The notes under the pieces: model-generated | What the model saw: only the letters and a program-made list of their open reading frames with translations | Databases searched by the model: none | Told to the model about the DNA's origin: nothing | Shown here: one piece after another, positions 23,489 through 35,291 of the stretch | Layout of the letters: every line of letters begins with the position of its first letter | Position numbering within the stretch: the first letter of the stretch is position 1 | Assembly (NCBI GenBank): GCA_935421135.1 | Contig: OW285188.1 | Span: 3,462,733 to 3,526,732 of the forward strand | Length of the DNA stretch: 64,000 nucleotides | From: Bugulina stolonifera | Taxonomy: Eukaryota > Bryozoa > Gymnolaemata > Cheilostomatida > Bugulidae | Direction of reading: 5' to 3' | Program-made: the position numbers and the translations under genes

Positions 23489-25160
23489 GATGTAGCCATC
23501 TATTTGTGTATATTAATACTCTCTCACAACTATGGATTATATTTATTTGTATATAACTACATTGGATATACATATATGTAGGGCGTATGCTATTTCAGTC
23601 CATCCACACATTATTACATAAGTCTCCATGTACATTGTAATGTAATAACAATATTAGTGACTGATTCTAATGTTTCTGTCGATTACTTATATTATATTTA
23701 TTACTGCTATTCTAATTATTCTTACAACGAGTACTGTGTATAGTAGCAGACTAATGTACAAATTGACCTTTATGGATTACTCTGTACGTTATAATAATAT
23801 ATTTTCTATTCTGTAAACTTTGGAAAAATACAAATTTACATCTCTAAATCAATAGTCTATGACATTGTTACTGATATTCATAGTTAGTTTTTTGTGGACA
23901 AATTGTTGATTATAACAAAACACAGTGAAAACCAACAATTAGTGGTAATCATAACTATACCACTAGTATACTGCTTTAATGAATCTTTGGTACCACTAAT
24001 ATACTACAACCCTTGTAATATGACACCTGGACAAATACAGGTAAACAATTAGAGCAATAAATGTGTCAGTTATCTATATCTCGGTAAATCATTCTTACCA
24101 ATATTCACAGTTAGTTTTGGGTGGACCAATTCTTAGTTATACCCATGCACAGTAGAAATGTAAAAACAACAAATAAATCTTTAGTAATTATAATATACCA
24201 ATGGTAATCCAGCTTCTCTACAACCCTTCTGAATTTAGCCTATGACACTTAGAGAAGTCCAGGTGAAAAATTAGAGCAATAAATGTGTCAGTTAGCTATA
24301 TTTGGTGAATTGCAGGATTTACTTTAATCTTAGTGGCTGTCTCTTTGTACAAGAGATAGCTCACATATGACCCACTGACTGTTCTACACTTTTCTGAACC
24401 ACTACCTCCATGTATGTATAGACTTAATAATCGAACCTACATAGAAAAAGAGACAGAAACTGGTTTTAATTATAATGCATATATGTACATAATGTGTCAG
24501 TATTAGCTATACTTAGTGAGTTGCAGGATTTACTTTAATCTTGGCAATTATTTTCTTCTTCAAAATATACATGTAGCTCTCTAGATTTTCTATACTTGCC
24601 TTCGCATAGACTGACTTTAGTTATTCATTACAGATGAATTTTCAAAATGGCCAAGTTGACCATACTTCTGGTTAAACTATCATTATTACTATCTCGTAAT
24701 GGTGAACTACCAACCTTATATGAAAAACAGTTTCAAATTATTAATATGCATGTAGCCTACTATGATTTTTTTGAATCTAGTTTTATCCATAATAAGTGAA
24801 ACAAATCTTAACTGCATATAAAAAGGGTTGTGGGATGAGTTACAAATATAAACTATGTCTAGCCTGGAAAGTAAATTAAATGTATTAGTTCAAAGCAAGT
24901 ATGAGAATTCAATTCCATATTTTTATTGAATAATCAAACCACAGCATTTTCACACAAGACCTACTTTGTATTAGAATAACGTTGCCATCATGGGTTTAGT
25001 GATTTCCTAGTAAAGAATTTCACTCACAATAATTAATTCTTTAGCAATATGTATTATTGTTCTAGTTGACATCCATATCAATATAATTAGCAGGAAGATG
25101 TACAACAAATGTTTAAATAATTTCTGTATGGTCTGTTCACTCAACTTCTTGCAGTGATAG

Positions 25161-25334
25161 AACCTGCCTGGTACAATGACCACGCATGTAGTCAACCATA
25201 CCCACAAGAATACTAGAATCAGATTGTCCAATGAGGGAGGTATCAGGGAAGACCAGGTCGAAGAGTAGTTTGCCAATAAACGGTTGGAGAAAAAGACACA
25301 CAGCCATTTCATCAATTGGTTGAACAAGTGTTGA
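25161..25334 (+). pseudogene. Homeobox relic, unit 3
   Basis: RLSNEGGIREDQVEE is readable, then TAG at the position of the invariant homeodomain Trp, then FANKR and a Lys-rich tail to TGA 25332-25334. Upstream the loop region is shifted as in the other relics. The Gln codon lost in unit 2 is intact here, so the Trp nonsense change came first. Confidence 0.75.
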
Positions 25335-26439
25335 AGCTTGTTGAAAGTAAATGTTGAGTCTTGAGTCTGTGTGAACTTATAGTATACTTGTCAGAGTATT
25401 TTACTATACCATATGAACTTATACTTGAATTATTGTATGTACTAGCTGTAGTTTGTTTAGATTGCAGCCTCTTTTCCTTGTACTTACTACTGTTTCTCTA
25501 CCTAAAATGATATACAATGTACTATATACATATATATACATATATACATTAGAGCATGTGAAGTATACAGTAGACTAGCAATCTATAAATATAGAATATA
25601 ATACATGTATATTGTCACAATATGAAGAATACAATAGTAATCAACCACAGTCATGCAAATACACATATAATAACTACCCACAATACATTGTATGCTAACT
25701 TATAATTGTAGAGCTGGTGTTCCAACATCTTCACTCAGCACCTTCAGGTGTGAAACCAATGTACAGTGGTGGTCATAGCATAGCATAGCTTGTAGGCTGT
25801 GTAGGTATTGCTGTAGTTCAGGCTGTGTAGCCTAGAAATGAGATGAAGTAACTTTTCCTGTAATGCCATAGGTGTGTGTTTCAATAGATTTCTTTGGCAT
25901 TCTATTTGTTCTGTAGCTATATATCTTACTGCTTTACTCATACATGTATCTTTATTGGTTCTACTAGCTTATATAACAATGAATCTTATGCATTACACCA
26001 ATATTATTCTAACATTGGTTTGATGATGAATTATTTAACATTATCGTTCAGCATGTAGCTGTCAGTCATGTTAATATAATTATTAGCAGATGAATGTATG
26101 GTAGATGTTTAAATAATCTCTGTATGGTGTGCTCATTCCACCTCTAGCAGTGATAGAACCTTTATAGTGAGTTCTGCTAATCCAGAAAGAGATATAACTA
26201 TCCAGTAAATTATCATCAAATCTGTTCTACTAGTGTATAATTGGTAGTTTTAACTACCGTATGGTTTTAAATAAAGTAAATGAAAGGGTGTGAGGCACAT
26301 TTTTAAACAACTAGTATACAGGAGTGAAGTGTCCAATTTTGCTCTTAATATAAAAATATTGTAATGATGTATGCAAGGAACTGCAAGATGGACTTTTTCA
26401 TATATAAAGGTTTCGCACTGTACATCAACAAGTAGTCTA

Positions 26440-26650
26440 TCAGTAGGGTAAATAAACTAGAGAGTTCAATGGTAAGATTATAATACAGAGTCTAGAAGTT
26501 GGAAGTGTGTTAATCTTGTTTATTTCATTGTACTTTCAGTTAATACATCTTCAGATGTTACCTCTTACAAACAGATATTGAAATGATTAAAACAGATAAC
26601 TAACTATAATTGATGTTCTTTAATAGCCACATAATTATTGGTAGTACATT
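26440..26650 (+). repeat. ~190-bp gene-start repeat, copy 9
   Basis: Same core. It precedes the decayed gene start of unit 3 (ATG 26729). Confidence 0.85.
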
Positions 26651-26654
26651 GGAG

Positions 26655-26790
26655 GTCCCTTTGATGGATCTCTTTCTGGGTCTGTTGATATCTGTTTGAA
26701 GTTCCTGGTATGAGAGCAGCTGTTTACCATGGTGGATGCAGCTCTGTCCAACATGCAGCCAGTTGAAAGAACATAAGGAATATATTTGTT
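26655..26790 (+). other. Decayed 5' end of an older homeobox paralogue, unit 3
   Basis: Same block again: TATGAGAG in place of the TATA box, and a short frame from ATG 26729. Confidence 0.6.
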
Positions 26791-27263
26791 TGTTTATTTT
26801 GAATGTGAAGATTCTTGCTTTACATGGAAAATATTGAGTCAATTTATTTCATTACATACTACCTAATGAATCTCTGCATCCCAATCTTTACAGGTAATTG
26901 AACTGCACAGTATCTAATGATTTAAATGTTTCAACTGCTTCAATTTTTCAATGTTTTTAACTCTAGAACTGACACTATCTGCAGATTTTTCTGATTAGAA
27001 CATCCCTGGAACACAGAACAGGGGAACTAGTAGTAGAATGGTATAACACACTGATGATTTCAAAGTCTCCACTCTCCTCTCCCTCCAAATGGAGGTCACA
27101 AGACTAGACAGACAGACAGAAAGAAAGACAGAGAGAGTGGCAGGTCTAATTTTATATCTGTGGTTTATGTGTGTCCAGGTGTTACCCAACTACATGCAAG
27201 TTACCCTAGATTATCTGGCGGTGTCCTCCCTACCATGCACTATAATAATATAATATAATCATA

Positions 27264-27370
27264 ACGCACTGCAACACACCGCAATGCAACACAACGCAAT
27301 GCAATGCAATGCAACACAATGCGACGCAATGCAACACAGCGCAACGCAGTGCAACGCGATGCAACACAAC
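27264..27370. repeat. GCAAC/GCAAT-type degenerate pentamer array, unit 3
   Basis: Close match to the unit 2 array. The remaining DNA between it and the homeobox gene holds no other gene that I can see. Confidence 0.85.
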
Positions 27371-27999
27371 CTCCATATGTTGGGGTTGGGGTCAGAGCGG
27401 ACAACTTACAAACTGAAGAGAGGACAACTCTCATTTTTGAAGATTCGCAAAATACGATATATTCATTACATTGTAACGTATAAAAAGTTTCTTGTCATGT
27501 TTTATTGAATGTAAATGTCATTATAAGCAGACTAAGCTAACCTTGACCTTCACAACAGAACACAGCGTTAGCAGCTCAGCACAGCACAGTATAGCACGGC
27601 ATAGCATAACATAACTTAATATAATGTAACATAATATAATAATGAACATGAATAGAATAATTTATGCATTTTACATTGTAACAGAGCACTATCGGCGATG
27701 CATAACTAGTAGGCAGTTGTAACTTAGAGAGTTGGTATGAAATAACTACCAGCAAAAAGAAATTGTTTATTCAACAGTTAAAGCAAAATTTTAAACCAAA
27801 AATCATACTGCACTTATATGTACTTGGAAAATAAAACAACAGATTATTTACACATTACCTTACGGGTCCTGGCAATTAATTTCACCTACACCAATGAATT
27901 CATGTGGTACCAGATAATGAGTGTAAAACTATAACACGTGTACAAATTACATCATTCTGTATGGTTATCCATCTTCCAGAGATTCAGTCTAGCAGTAAG

Positions 28000-28215
28000 G
28001 TAGATGTACATGTAAATACACTAGAGAGTTCAAAGGTTAGATTATAATATAAAGCCTAGAAATTGAAAGTGTGTTAATCTTGTTTATTTCATTGTAATAC
28101 CAGTTAATACATCTTCAGATGTTACCTCCTACAAACAGATATTGAGATGATTGGAAGAAATAACTGACTATTGATGTTCTTTGATAGCTACATAATTAGA
28201 GGTAGTACATTGGAG
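28000..28215 (+). repeat. ~190-bp gene-start repeat, copy 10
   Basis: Same core. It lies upstream of the TATA-like box of homeobox copy 3. Confidence 0.85.
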
Positions 28216-28269
28216 GTCTCTTTGATATATCTATTTCTGGGTCTGTTGATATCTGTTTGAAGTTCCTGG

Positions 28270-28277
28270 TATAAATA
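28270..28277 (+). promoter_or_regulatory. TATA box of homeobox copy 3
   Basis: TATAAATA in the same place relative to exon 1 as in copy 2. The decayed paralogue starts have TATGAGAG here instead. Confidence 0.6.
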
Positions 28278-28292
28278 TAGCAGTTTACTACT

Positions 28293-28376
28293 ATGGATCT
28301 CATTCCTCTCCAACATACAGAACTGATAGAAGTTCAACTAACACAATTATATTTGGAATATATTATTACATACTGA
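28293..28376 (+). other. Conserved short upstream frame (27 codons), copy 3
   Basis: Same peptide as copy 2. It ends 23 bp before the exon 1 ATG. Confidence 0.4.
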
Positions 28377-28399
28377 TTATACCAGCTGACTATATTACT

Positions 28400-31156
28400 A
28401 TGGATAACAACTATTACACCGTCAATAATATCAACATGGTAAGTGAAATCTAGTATTAAAAGTTCATAACATTTCTAGCAGATACAAACTCATATTCCAC
28501 TGCCCATGTAGTCATACACTTTATGTAGGAAATTTGGTGTTTACTGTTTAATATACATGTACATATTTATATCAACATTTAGTTGTAGCTGTATATTCTA
28601 AACATTGTAGTGTTCTTAACATTCTAGCTCATAGTAGATGATAGAACATAAAAATTTGTTTCCTTATAATTTATATAACATAATGTTAAAGTCTAAATAG
28701 ATATTCTGTATAAATCACTCAATGCTTTCTGGAGATAAATCAATAATGGTATGTGTTCAACTGTTTTAGGGACCAGAACTGCCTGATCAACACCAAAACT
28801 ACAGTCAACCACCACAATTGCAGCTTAATCAGCAGCACCAACAGTGTAACCAATATCAACAGTGTCACCAATATCAACAGTTTCAACAGAACCTGCAACC
28901 ACCTGCATATAGTAACAACACTCTACACTCTACTCAGTACCGTAGTGTACCACCTGAACACATGGTAAGTTGTTAGTTGTACCTTTTCATTATTACAGTG
29001 TACTGTGTATTTCAGTATTATATTATGCATATTATGCAAAACATCAAAAATTTAATAAAATACATCCAGTTACTGTACTGGTGCTTGCACAGTTGTATAC
29101 ATGTATAGGTGTGTGTGTCATATAAATTAGTGCAATTAACACAGTGATATGGATGTTATCTAGTAAAGTACATGATATGAAACTATTCTGACTATAATAA
29201 ATATATGTACGTCTATACGTCTAGCAAAATCAAAATATTCCTATGAGGCCAAAAATAATTGAGTAATGACTAGTTTTATTATTCTATTCTTCTACTTGGG
29301 ATATTAGATTGTTCTTATGAACATGAAAATAGGATGTAATACAAAACTATTATCATGCTAAATGTGTATACCTATAAATATTAGTGTGATGTTATGTAAC
29401 ATCATGCATTACTTCGCCCCAATATTGATTAAATTGACCAATACAATCTGGATAATTTCCCAAAGAAGTTGTCACTGATGGTGGAAGGCTTTTACACCAG
29501 TCAGTAGAATATTAAAGAAATTTTGACGTCTGAAAATGGATTATTAATCAAGTCCATAGTATTATATCTACGCCTCTTTTAGATGCAAGGACCAGCAGTG
29601 CCTCCCCAAAACTACAGGCAACAGCATGGACGGCCACTGACACTCAATTACCACGCTGTACACCCTCCTCATTACCTCACAGTACCACCTGAACACATGG
29701 TAAGCTGTAATAATTAATTTCGATAAATAAAATTAATTCAGCATCTGAAATGTATCTCCCAGAAGATTCACGCATAATATAACCTGATAGTTATTAATAC
29801 AGACATTTACTCTGTTTGACTTTTAAGGTTTGTGATTAATTGAATGTTTTTGTAAGTTTAAAGAGTATGAATGCAATCATTCTTTATTTGGTTTGTTTTC
29901 ACATGAATTTTGAACTACTTATGTGCCTAAAAACCTAATAGAGAAAGAACACACTGTGATTGCACACGTTCATCAACAAGGGTATCAACAGTACATATTT
30001 CGGATGGAAACAACATGCATGTACAGTACATATTCATTCACATTGCACTTATGCTATTTTAATTCTTTAGAATCTTCAAACCCTCCTATCCACTAAGAAG
30101 TGTTGCAGACATTGTTGGAGTTGAAGGATTATTTACTCAGCTATATTGTTTGGTTTTACTGTAATACATGTACCTCTCTGCATGGATGGAAACAATTTAG
30201 TTCTCAATTTTAATCAATTTCAAAAGTCAAGTACTGAGTAACATCTCACCTGATTCCCGTTAATGTATATCTTGCTTTGCTTAAATTAACCATAGCTTGC
30301 TTTCTTTAGATTAACCATGGAATGTACATGTATGTATAGTCTGTAAAAGTGAAACTCACTTATCTTTGGTAGGGGGAGTGTTAATGCTTTTGTCTAAAAC
30401 TATGTTTTTATAATGTATTTATTACACTAACCTGTTTAGTAATTAAACTAGAGTCAATTCAATAATATTATATATACCACTGTTATCAATAATATGATGT
30501 TTACAACTGTTTTAGGTACCAGAACCAGCTGTTTATCTCAGGAATTACAGTCAACAACCACAAATACAAATCCATCAACAACACCAGCAACATCCTACAC
30601 ACAGCAACAACAATTCACACCTCAATCAACATCATACAGCACAAACTGAACACAAGGTAACCAGTAGTTAAGATTGTTTACATCCAATCAGTATGTTATG
30701 ATTAGAAACAGTTAATTTAGTGTCTGTAAAAGTATCTTCTCTGGGAAATAGGAGTTTACTATGGATTTAGTCAACCTGATACCCTTCCAGCGCATGATTG
30801 GTCAATTGTTTCTAGCAGTATACGATATGTGAATCTAAACCAGTAGACATATGAATACACATAACCATGTTTTATGCTCTATCCAGGCAAAACAGAGACG
30901 TCCACCAATACATTTAAATTTCAAAGCGAAAGCCCTTATGGAGACCTGGTACAATGACAACATCCGACACCCATACCCCGACAAAAAAACTAAGATCAGG
31001 CTGTCTAACGAGGGAGGGATCAGGGAAGATCAGGTGGAAAAGTGGTTTGCCAATAGAAGGTCCAGGAGAAAAGAAACACGGTCAGCTGAGCAATTAGTCA
31101 AAGAACGAAGGGAGCTCAAAAAACTTCAAGAACAACAAACTACACAAAAACAATGA
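28400..31156 (+). CDS. TALE-class homeodomain protein, copy 3 (intact, 253 aa)
   Basis: Predicted DNA-binding transcription factor. Exons: 28400-28438, 28770-28964, 29583-29699, 30516-30656, 30887-31156, all phase 0 with GT..AG introns and no internal stop. Exon 2 (65 residues) and exon 3 (39 residues) are shorter than in copy 2 through in-frame losses. Exon 3 begins MQGPAVPP and ends VPPEHM. Exon 5 encodes the homeodomain with HPYPDKKTK loop region and EKWFANRRSRRK, i.e. Arg52 and extra Arg compared with copy 2, then the same 3' tail to TGA. The N-terminus is Gln/His-rich as in copy 2. Exons 2-3 and intron 2 are the most diverged parts, while exon 5 is the best kept, which suggests that the homeodomain is under constraint. 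Iroquois-like by Ala50 only; the orthology is unresolved. Confidence 0.85.
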
Positions 31157-32574
31157 CTTATTCAAGGGAGATGGGATGGAAAGTTCTCATGGAAATACTG
31201 ATTCTATGGATTATTCTTGATACATGTAGAATTAACCAATGATGTATATTTCAATGCATATTTACTACACTGTGTGAACTGCCAATGTTATTTTATGGAC
31301 ATACTACTTTCTACTTCTTCTATACTTATAAATATATACATATTTACATGTAATGCTATACCTAATACAGCATGTAAAATATACAGTAAACAAGTAATCT
31401 ATGAAAATGTATATTGTCACTATCTAAAGAAAGTTTTGTAGATTATTTAATGTTGGATCATTCACATTTACTTCCATACTGTAATAACAATTCACAATAT
31501 CTACACTCACATTTCCTGGTCTAAGAGCTCCAGCATCTCCAATCAGCATGTTCCGGTGTGAAACCACTGTGCAGTGGTAGTTATAGCATAGCATAGCTTG
31601 TAGGCTGTGTAGGTATTGTTTTAGCATTTTCATGTCCTAGAAATAAAATAGATTGTATGTAGCTGTCGTGCTGCTGTGCAGGCATTGTTGTAGGTCAAGC
31701 TGTCAGAGCCTAGAAATGAGATAAAGTGGATTTTGCTGTGACAGCATATAAGTGTACTTCAAAAGAATTACTTGGGTTTTGTTAGTCTTGGTGCCACAAA
31801 TGTTGCTGCTGTAGCTACAAGTATTATCATTATGGTAACTGATTATAAGCACTAGTGTACTCACATATGTCTCAGATGAACATTATTTCAGAGTTAAACC
31901 ACTTATATTAATAAATAAACCAAACAGTGAGCTATTATAGATAACTCTGCATATTTAGCAGTGTGTTACCTGATGCTGTTGTTATTAGTCATATTACAGG
32001 TGACGACTCACAATGGCCAAGCTAAGCAAACCTATAATTGAATAACAAGACCAGAGCATTTTACTCATATCTTTATGAATTCTACTACCTTATATAACAA
32101 TGAACCTGATAGCTCACACTAACGTTCTCCTAACATGGGTTTGATGGTTTTAAAGTAAAGAACCTCACTTACAATAATGAATTCTTTAACATTATGCATC
32201 CTTTTTCTAGTTGTCATTCCTGTCAATATAATTACCAGGGAATTGCATATCAAATGTTTAAATGATTTCTGTATGGTGTGTTCATTCAACTTCTACCTTC
32301 ATAGTGAGTTCTGCTAATCCAGAAAGAGATATACATAATTAAATTAACATTTTAGTCTTTGCTGATCAACTGGTTTTGCAATTGGTATAGCTTCTCTAAG
32401 CAAAAGTAAAGGAAAGTGTGTAGGGTAGGCTACTTCTTAAAAAACTAGTATGCAGAAGTTGAGTGTCAAATTTTCTTTTTCTGTAAAACATATTGTAATG
32501 CTGTATGCAAGGAAATGTAAAAGAGACTCTTTTCATGCTTCAAGGTTTTACACTGTACATCATCAAGTAGTCTA

Positions 32575-32775
32575 TCAGTAGGGTAGATACACTAGAGAGT
32601 TCAAAGCTATGATTATAATATAAAGTCTAGAAGTTGAAAGTGTGTTAATCTTGTTTATTTCATTGTACTACCAGTTAATACATCTTCAGATGTTACCTTT
32701 TACAAACAGAATAAAAATAATTGACACAAATAGCTGACTATTCTTTGATAGCTACATAATTAAATGTGGTACATT
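32575..32775 (+). repeat. ~190-bp gene-start repeat, copy 11
   Basis: Same core. It precedes the truncated fourth gene start at the right edge of the array. Confidence 0.85.
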
Positions 32776-32819
32776 GGAGGTTCATTTGATGTGTACCTCT
32801 CTCATTCTGTTGATATCTG

Positions 32820-32975
32820 TTCGAAGTTCCTGGTACAAGAGCTGAACCTTTTACCACCATGGATCTTATTCCTCTCCAAAATACATGTACAGAGCTGACA
32901 GAACACAAACTCCAATCAAAATACAGAGCTGACAGAATTTTAGTCAACCTATTTTTATGGAATAATATATTAACA
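32820..32975 (+). pseudogene. Truncated fourth homeobox gene start at array end
   Basis: After repeat copy 11, the start region of the homeobox gene is recognisable (MDLIPLQ from ATG 32859), with the TATA box degraded to TACAAGAG. It loses similarity at about 32975 before exon 1. This marks the right edge of the duplicated array. Confidence 0.7.
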
Positions 32976-33012
32976 CGTAGGATTTTAGGGGATTCGATCG
33001 TTTTGTATATAT

Positions 33013-33730
33013 TGTAATGGCTTTTGGTTTTGGTACTGTCGTCCTAAGACGACTCCCGAGTCCAAAGTGAAGTGTCTAACAGTTGTGCTAGGCCTTCTCA
33101 TTACATAAAAGATTAACAGGTACTAGTAGTCAAATAACTACCAAAGACGACCCATATGATCCCGAGTCAATGCTTGTTTGCTATACTGAGAAAGAGAGTG
33201 ATCCGACCTAGTAGGCGGTTTGGGCTGCAAGGTCAAGGACCTTAACAACTAGAATGACCTATCTCCGAAGTGAAAGTCTCTATTTATAAGAATAGAAGTG
33301 TCTTGATTGAAATCCAAGCATGAACTGAGACAACAAACAACAAAACAATGCCTTTTATATAGTAAAAGAACTTCCGGTCCAGTAAAAAGGCCGACGTAGT
33401 GTCGTAAAAAGATGACGTAGGTTCGACCGGAAATTGCGCAACAATATGGCGGCCGGAAGCTCGAGGGCCGACCCAAAATAGGCCGGGTTTGACAAAAGAT
33501 GCTTACAATCATCTAGATCAAAATCATCTAGATGCAAAATCAATATCAAGTATTTCTGAGAGGTCGGGCTTCTTTACATGGGTATAAAAAGGGTATAATG
33601 ACTCAGTAATGCATATGAGAAGTGTACAGATAACATTCAACTACATAGACAAAGGGTTCAAGCAGGTATAATGCAAGGTTAAGTATATAAAGAGTGTCAT
33701 GTAGTCGGGAGGCTGCGCGTGACCATTACA
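33013..33730. mobile_element. Probable solo LTR (718 bp)
   Basis: Starts TGTAATGG and ends CCATTACA, a TG..CA structure with 8-bp inverted ends. The flanks carry ATAT on both sides (33009-33012, 33731-33734). It is less AT-rich than its surroundings and has a TATA-like GGTATAAAAAGGG near 33579. An AATATGGCGGCC near 33441 resembles a YY1 site. No primer-binding site follows and no internal retrotransposon genes were seen nearby, hence 'solo'. The 4-bp duplication is weak evidence because the flank is A/T-rich. Confidence 0.5.
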
Positions 33731-34295
33731 ATATAAAACCCAATAATACATGAAGGTACTGAATAGGACCTGTATGTTACCATTGACCAGTAGGTAGGGC
33801 TAAGCGTGTATAAGGAGGGAAGGAAGGGGATAGAAGTGGTATGTGTATGGGCATTTTGCCACATCTACAGCCATTCCATCGCCCACGTGGTTAGTGTTCA
33901 TTCCTATACCAGGCTTATTGGAGGACCTGGAACAACTCATCTCACAGCGTGTATGTACACTTTATGTGTGTATAACATGATGTACTATTGTAATGATGTA
34001 CATGCATGCTACATGGACGCACAACTTCAAGTTATGGGAAGAGCCTAGTAGTGGTCAACTAGACTATACTTCCTGCATTACATATAGAGTAAACAGTACT
34101 TGTAGATTATTCACATGTAAGGGCGATAGGCCCGACGCAGTGCTTTGGAAAGAGTGTGTTATTCTACCTGGTTCAATGAAACCAAGAGTGGAAACTGGCT
34201 TCGCTAAGAGATAAGACTCTGTATAACTGCTGAGATGTTGTGACTTTATTGGAGTCTAAGTATCGGCCCCGGAAATTGCATACATTAATGTTCCA
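33731..34295. other. No recognisable gene
   Basis: Overlapping short open frames (33806-34048, 33993-34214) show no domain. I see no repeat structure or RNA gene here. Confidence 0.4.
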
Positions 34296-34976
34296 CTAAA
34301 TTGCACAATATAAACAAGTACATGCAAGCATAAACAATAGTATAGGCAAGTATAAGCACATGTAACAGAGTAAGTACATGTATACAAGTAAGAAAGACGA
34401 CGAGTGCGTAGCGATGTCAGGCCCGTAGGCTGATACGTAAGTGTCAGTACATGGGAGTGCGTATATCACCACACTATTACACACGCAACTCACAACACAA
34501 TGTATTATTCGAATCAGGAATGGGTTATTTTTACATAATGTGTGATAAGGCTTATAGATTGTTAAAATATAATGGCTAAATAGGAATAGGATTATACATA
34601 TCAACATGTGACATAACTGGATCTGAATGCTAGGACGATACAGTGCGTAATACAAGATCAAGTTGGACAGTTGGAAATCCAAGACCCTAATCACTGACAG
34701 TAGAGGATATATAGTATGGGTAGACAACTTCACTGAGGTGTAACTAGACACAGCAGTGTTGATGTAAGCTTTGTTATGCACATATGGCAAAGATCGGCAC
34801 AAATAGGGCAATAATATATTCTTTGAGCACTCTAAAGCATATTTTCGTGCAAATATTACTTTACTTTCGCTGACCGTCACTCTTCGTACATCCACATGGT
34901 GCTGTAGTACATGCATGTCAGAGAAACATTCAGGTAATTTCTGACTTGTTTTGTCTTTCTGGCCATGCTGTCGCAT
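34296..34976 (-). CDS. Unrecognised 226-codon open frame with hydrophobic stretches
   Basis: ATG at 34974-34976, open for 226 codons on the minus strand, long for such AT-rich DNA. The first ~60 residues are polar. The rest has at least three long hydrophobic, Cys/Tyr/Leu-rich stretches that could be membrane segments (around residues 105-145, 152-175 and 192-226). No family is recognised. The strand is rich in T and C and poor in A, which by itself lowers stop frequency, so the frame may be spurious. It could also be part of a decayed mobile element. Confidence 0.2.
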   Translation of the reverse strand: MRQHGQKDKTSQKLPECFSDMHVLQHHVDVRRVTVSESKVIFARKYALECSKNILLPYLCRSLPYVHNKAYINTAVSSYTSVKLSTHTIYPLLSVIRVLDFQLSNLILYYALYRPSIQIQLCHMLICIILFLFSHYILTIYKPYHTLCKNNPFLIRIIHCVVSCVCNSVVIYALPCTDTYVSAYGPDIATHSSSFLLVYMYLLCYMCLYLPILLFMLACTCLYCAI

Positions 34977-35283
34977 GTCTTAGTGAATATCATCATGCCC
35001 TAATTATCTGCTGTCAATGCACAAGTAGACTTCTATTGGTTCATAACTTGGTTAGTGCTTTCTCCTTTTTCCTTTCTGATGCACTTTCTATTCTGGCTGC
35101 TGACTGAGTAACTGAATATCAAGAGTACTTATTATTACATTGTACATGATTATTCTGAGAAAGATTGTGTTACTGATGACTTAAGATGTACAGTGTGGAA
35201 TAAGAATACTTGTTTTGCTATGACTGACTATTTGGGGCAATTATTCAGACACAGGTCTCATAACTTGTTGTCATGATAGAACA
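34977..35283. other. No recognisable gene
   Basis: AT-rich sequence with no coding exon, repeat or RNA gene that I can see. It ends at the target-site copy of the hAT element. Confidence 0.4.
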
Positions 35284-35291
35284 CCAATAAC

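Larger units (their letters stand above)
22381..32975. repeat. Tandem array unit 3 plus truncated array end
   Basis: This is the third homologous unit, with the intact homeobox copy 3. Its right half is the most diverged: intron 2 differs and exons 2-3 carry in-frame length changes. A block at about 31440-31990 is absent after the homeobox exon in units 1 and 2 but resembles the block at 3840-3960. The unit runs into one more copy of the ~190-bp repeat and a gene-start region, then ends at about 32975. Confidence 0.8.

Noticed and set aside
33013..35283. Full-length LTR retrotransposon starting at 33013
   Set aside because: No primer-binding site after 33730, no gag/pol motifs and no second LTR in the window.
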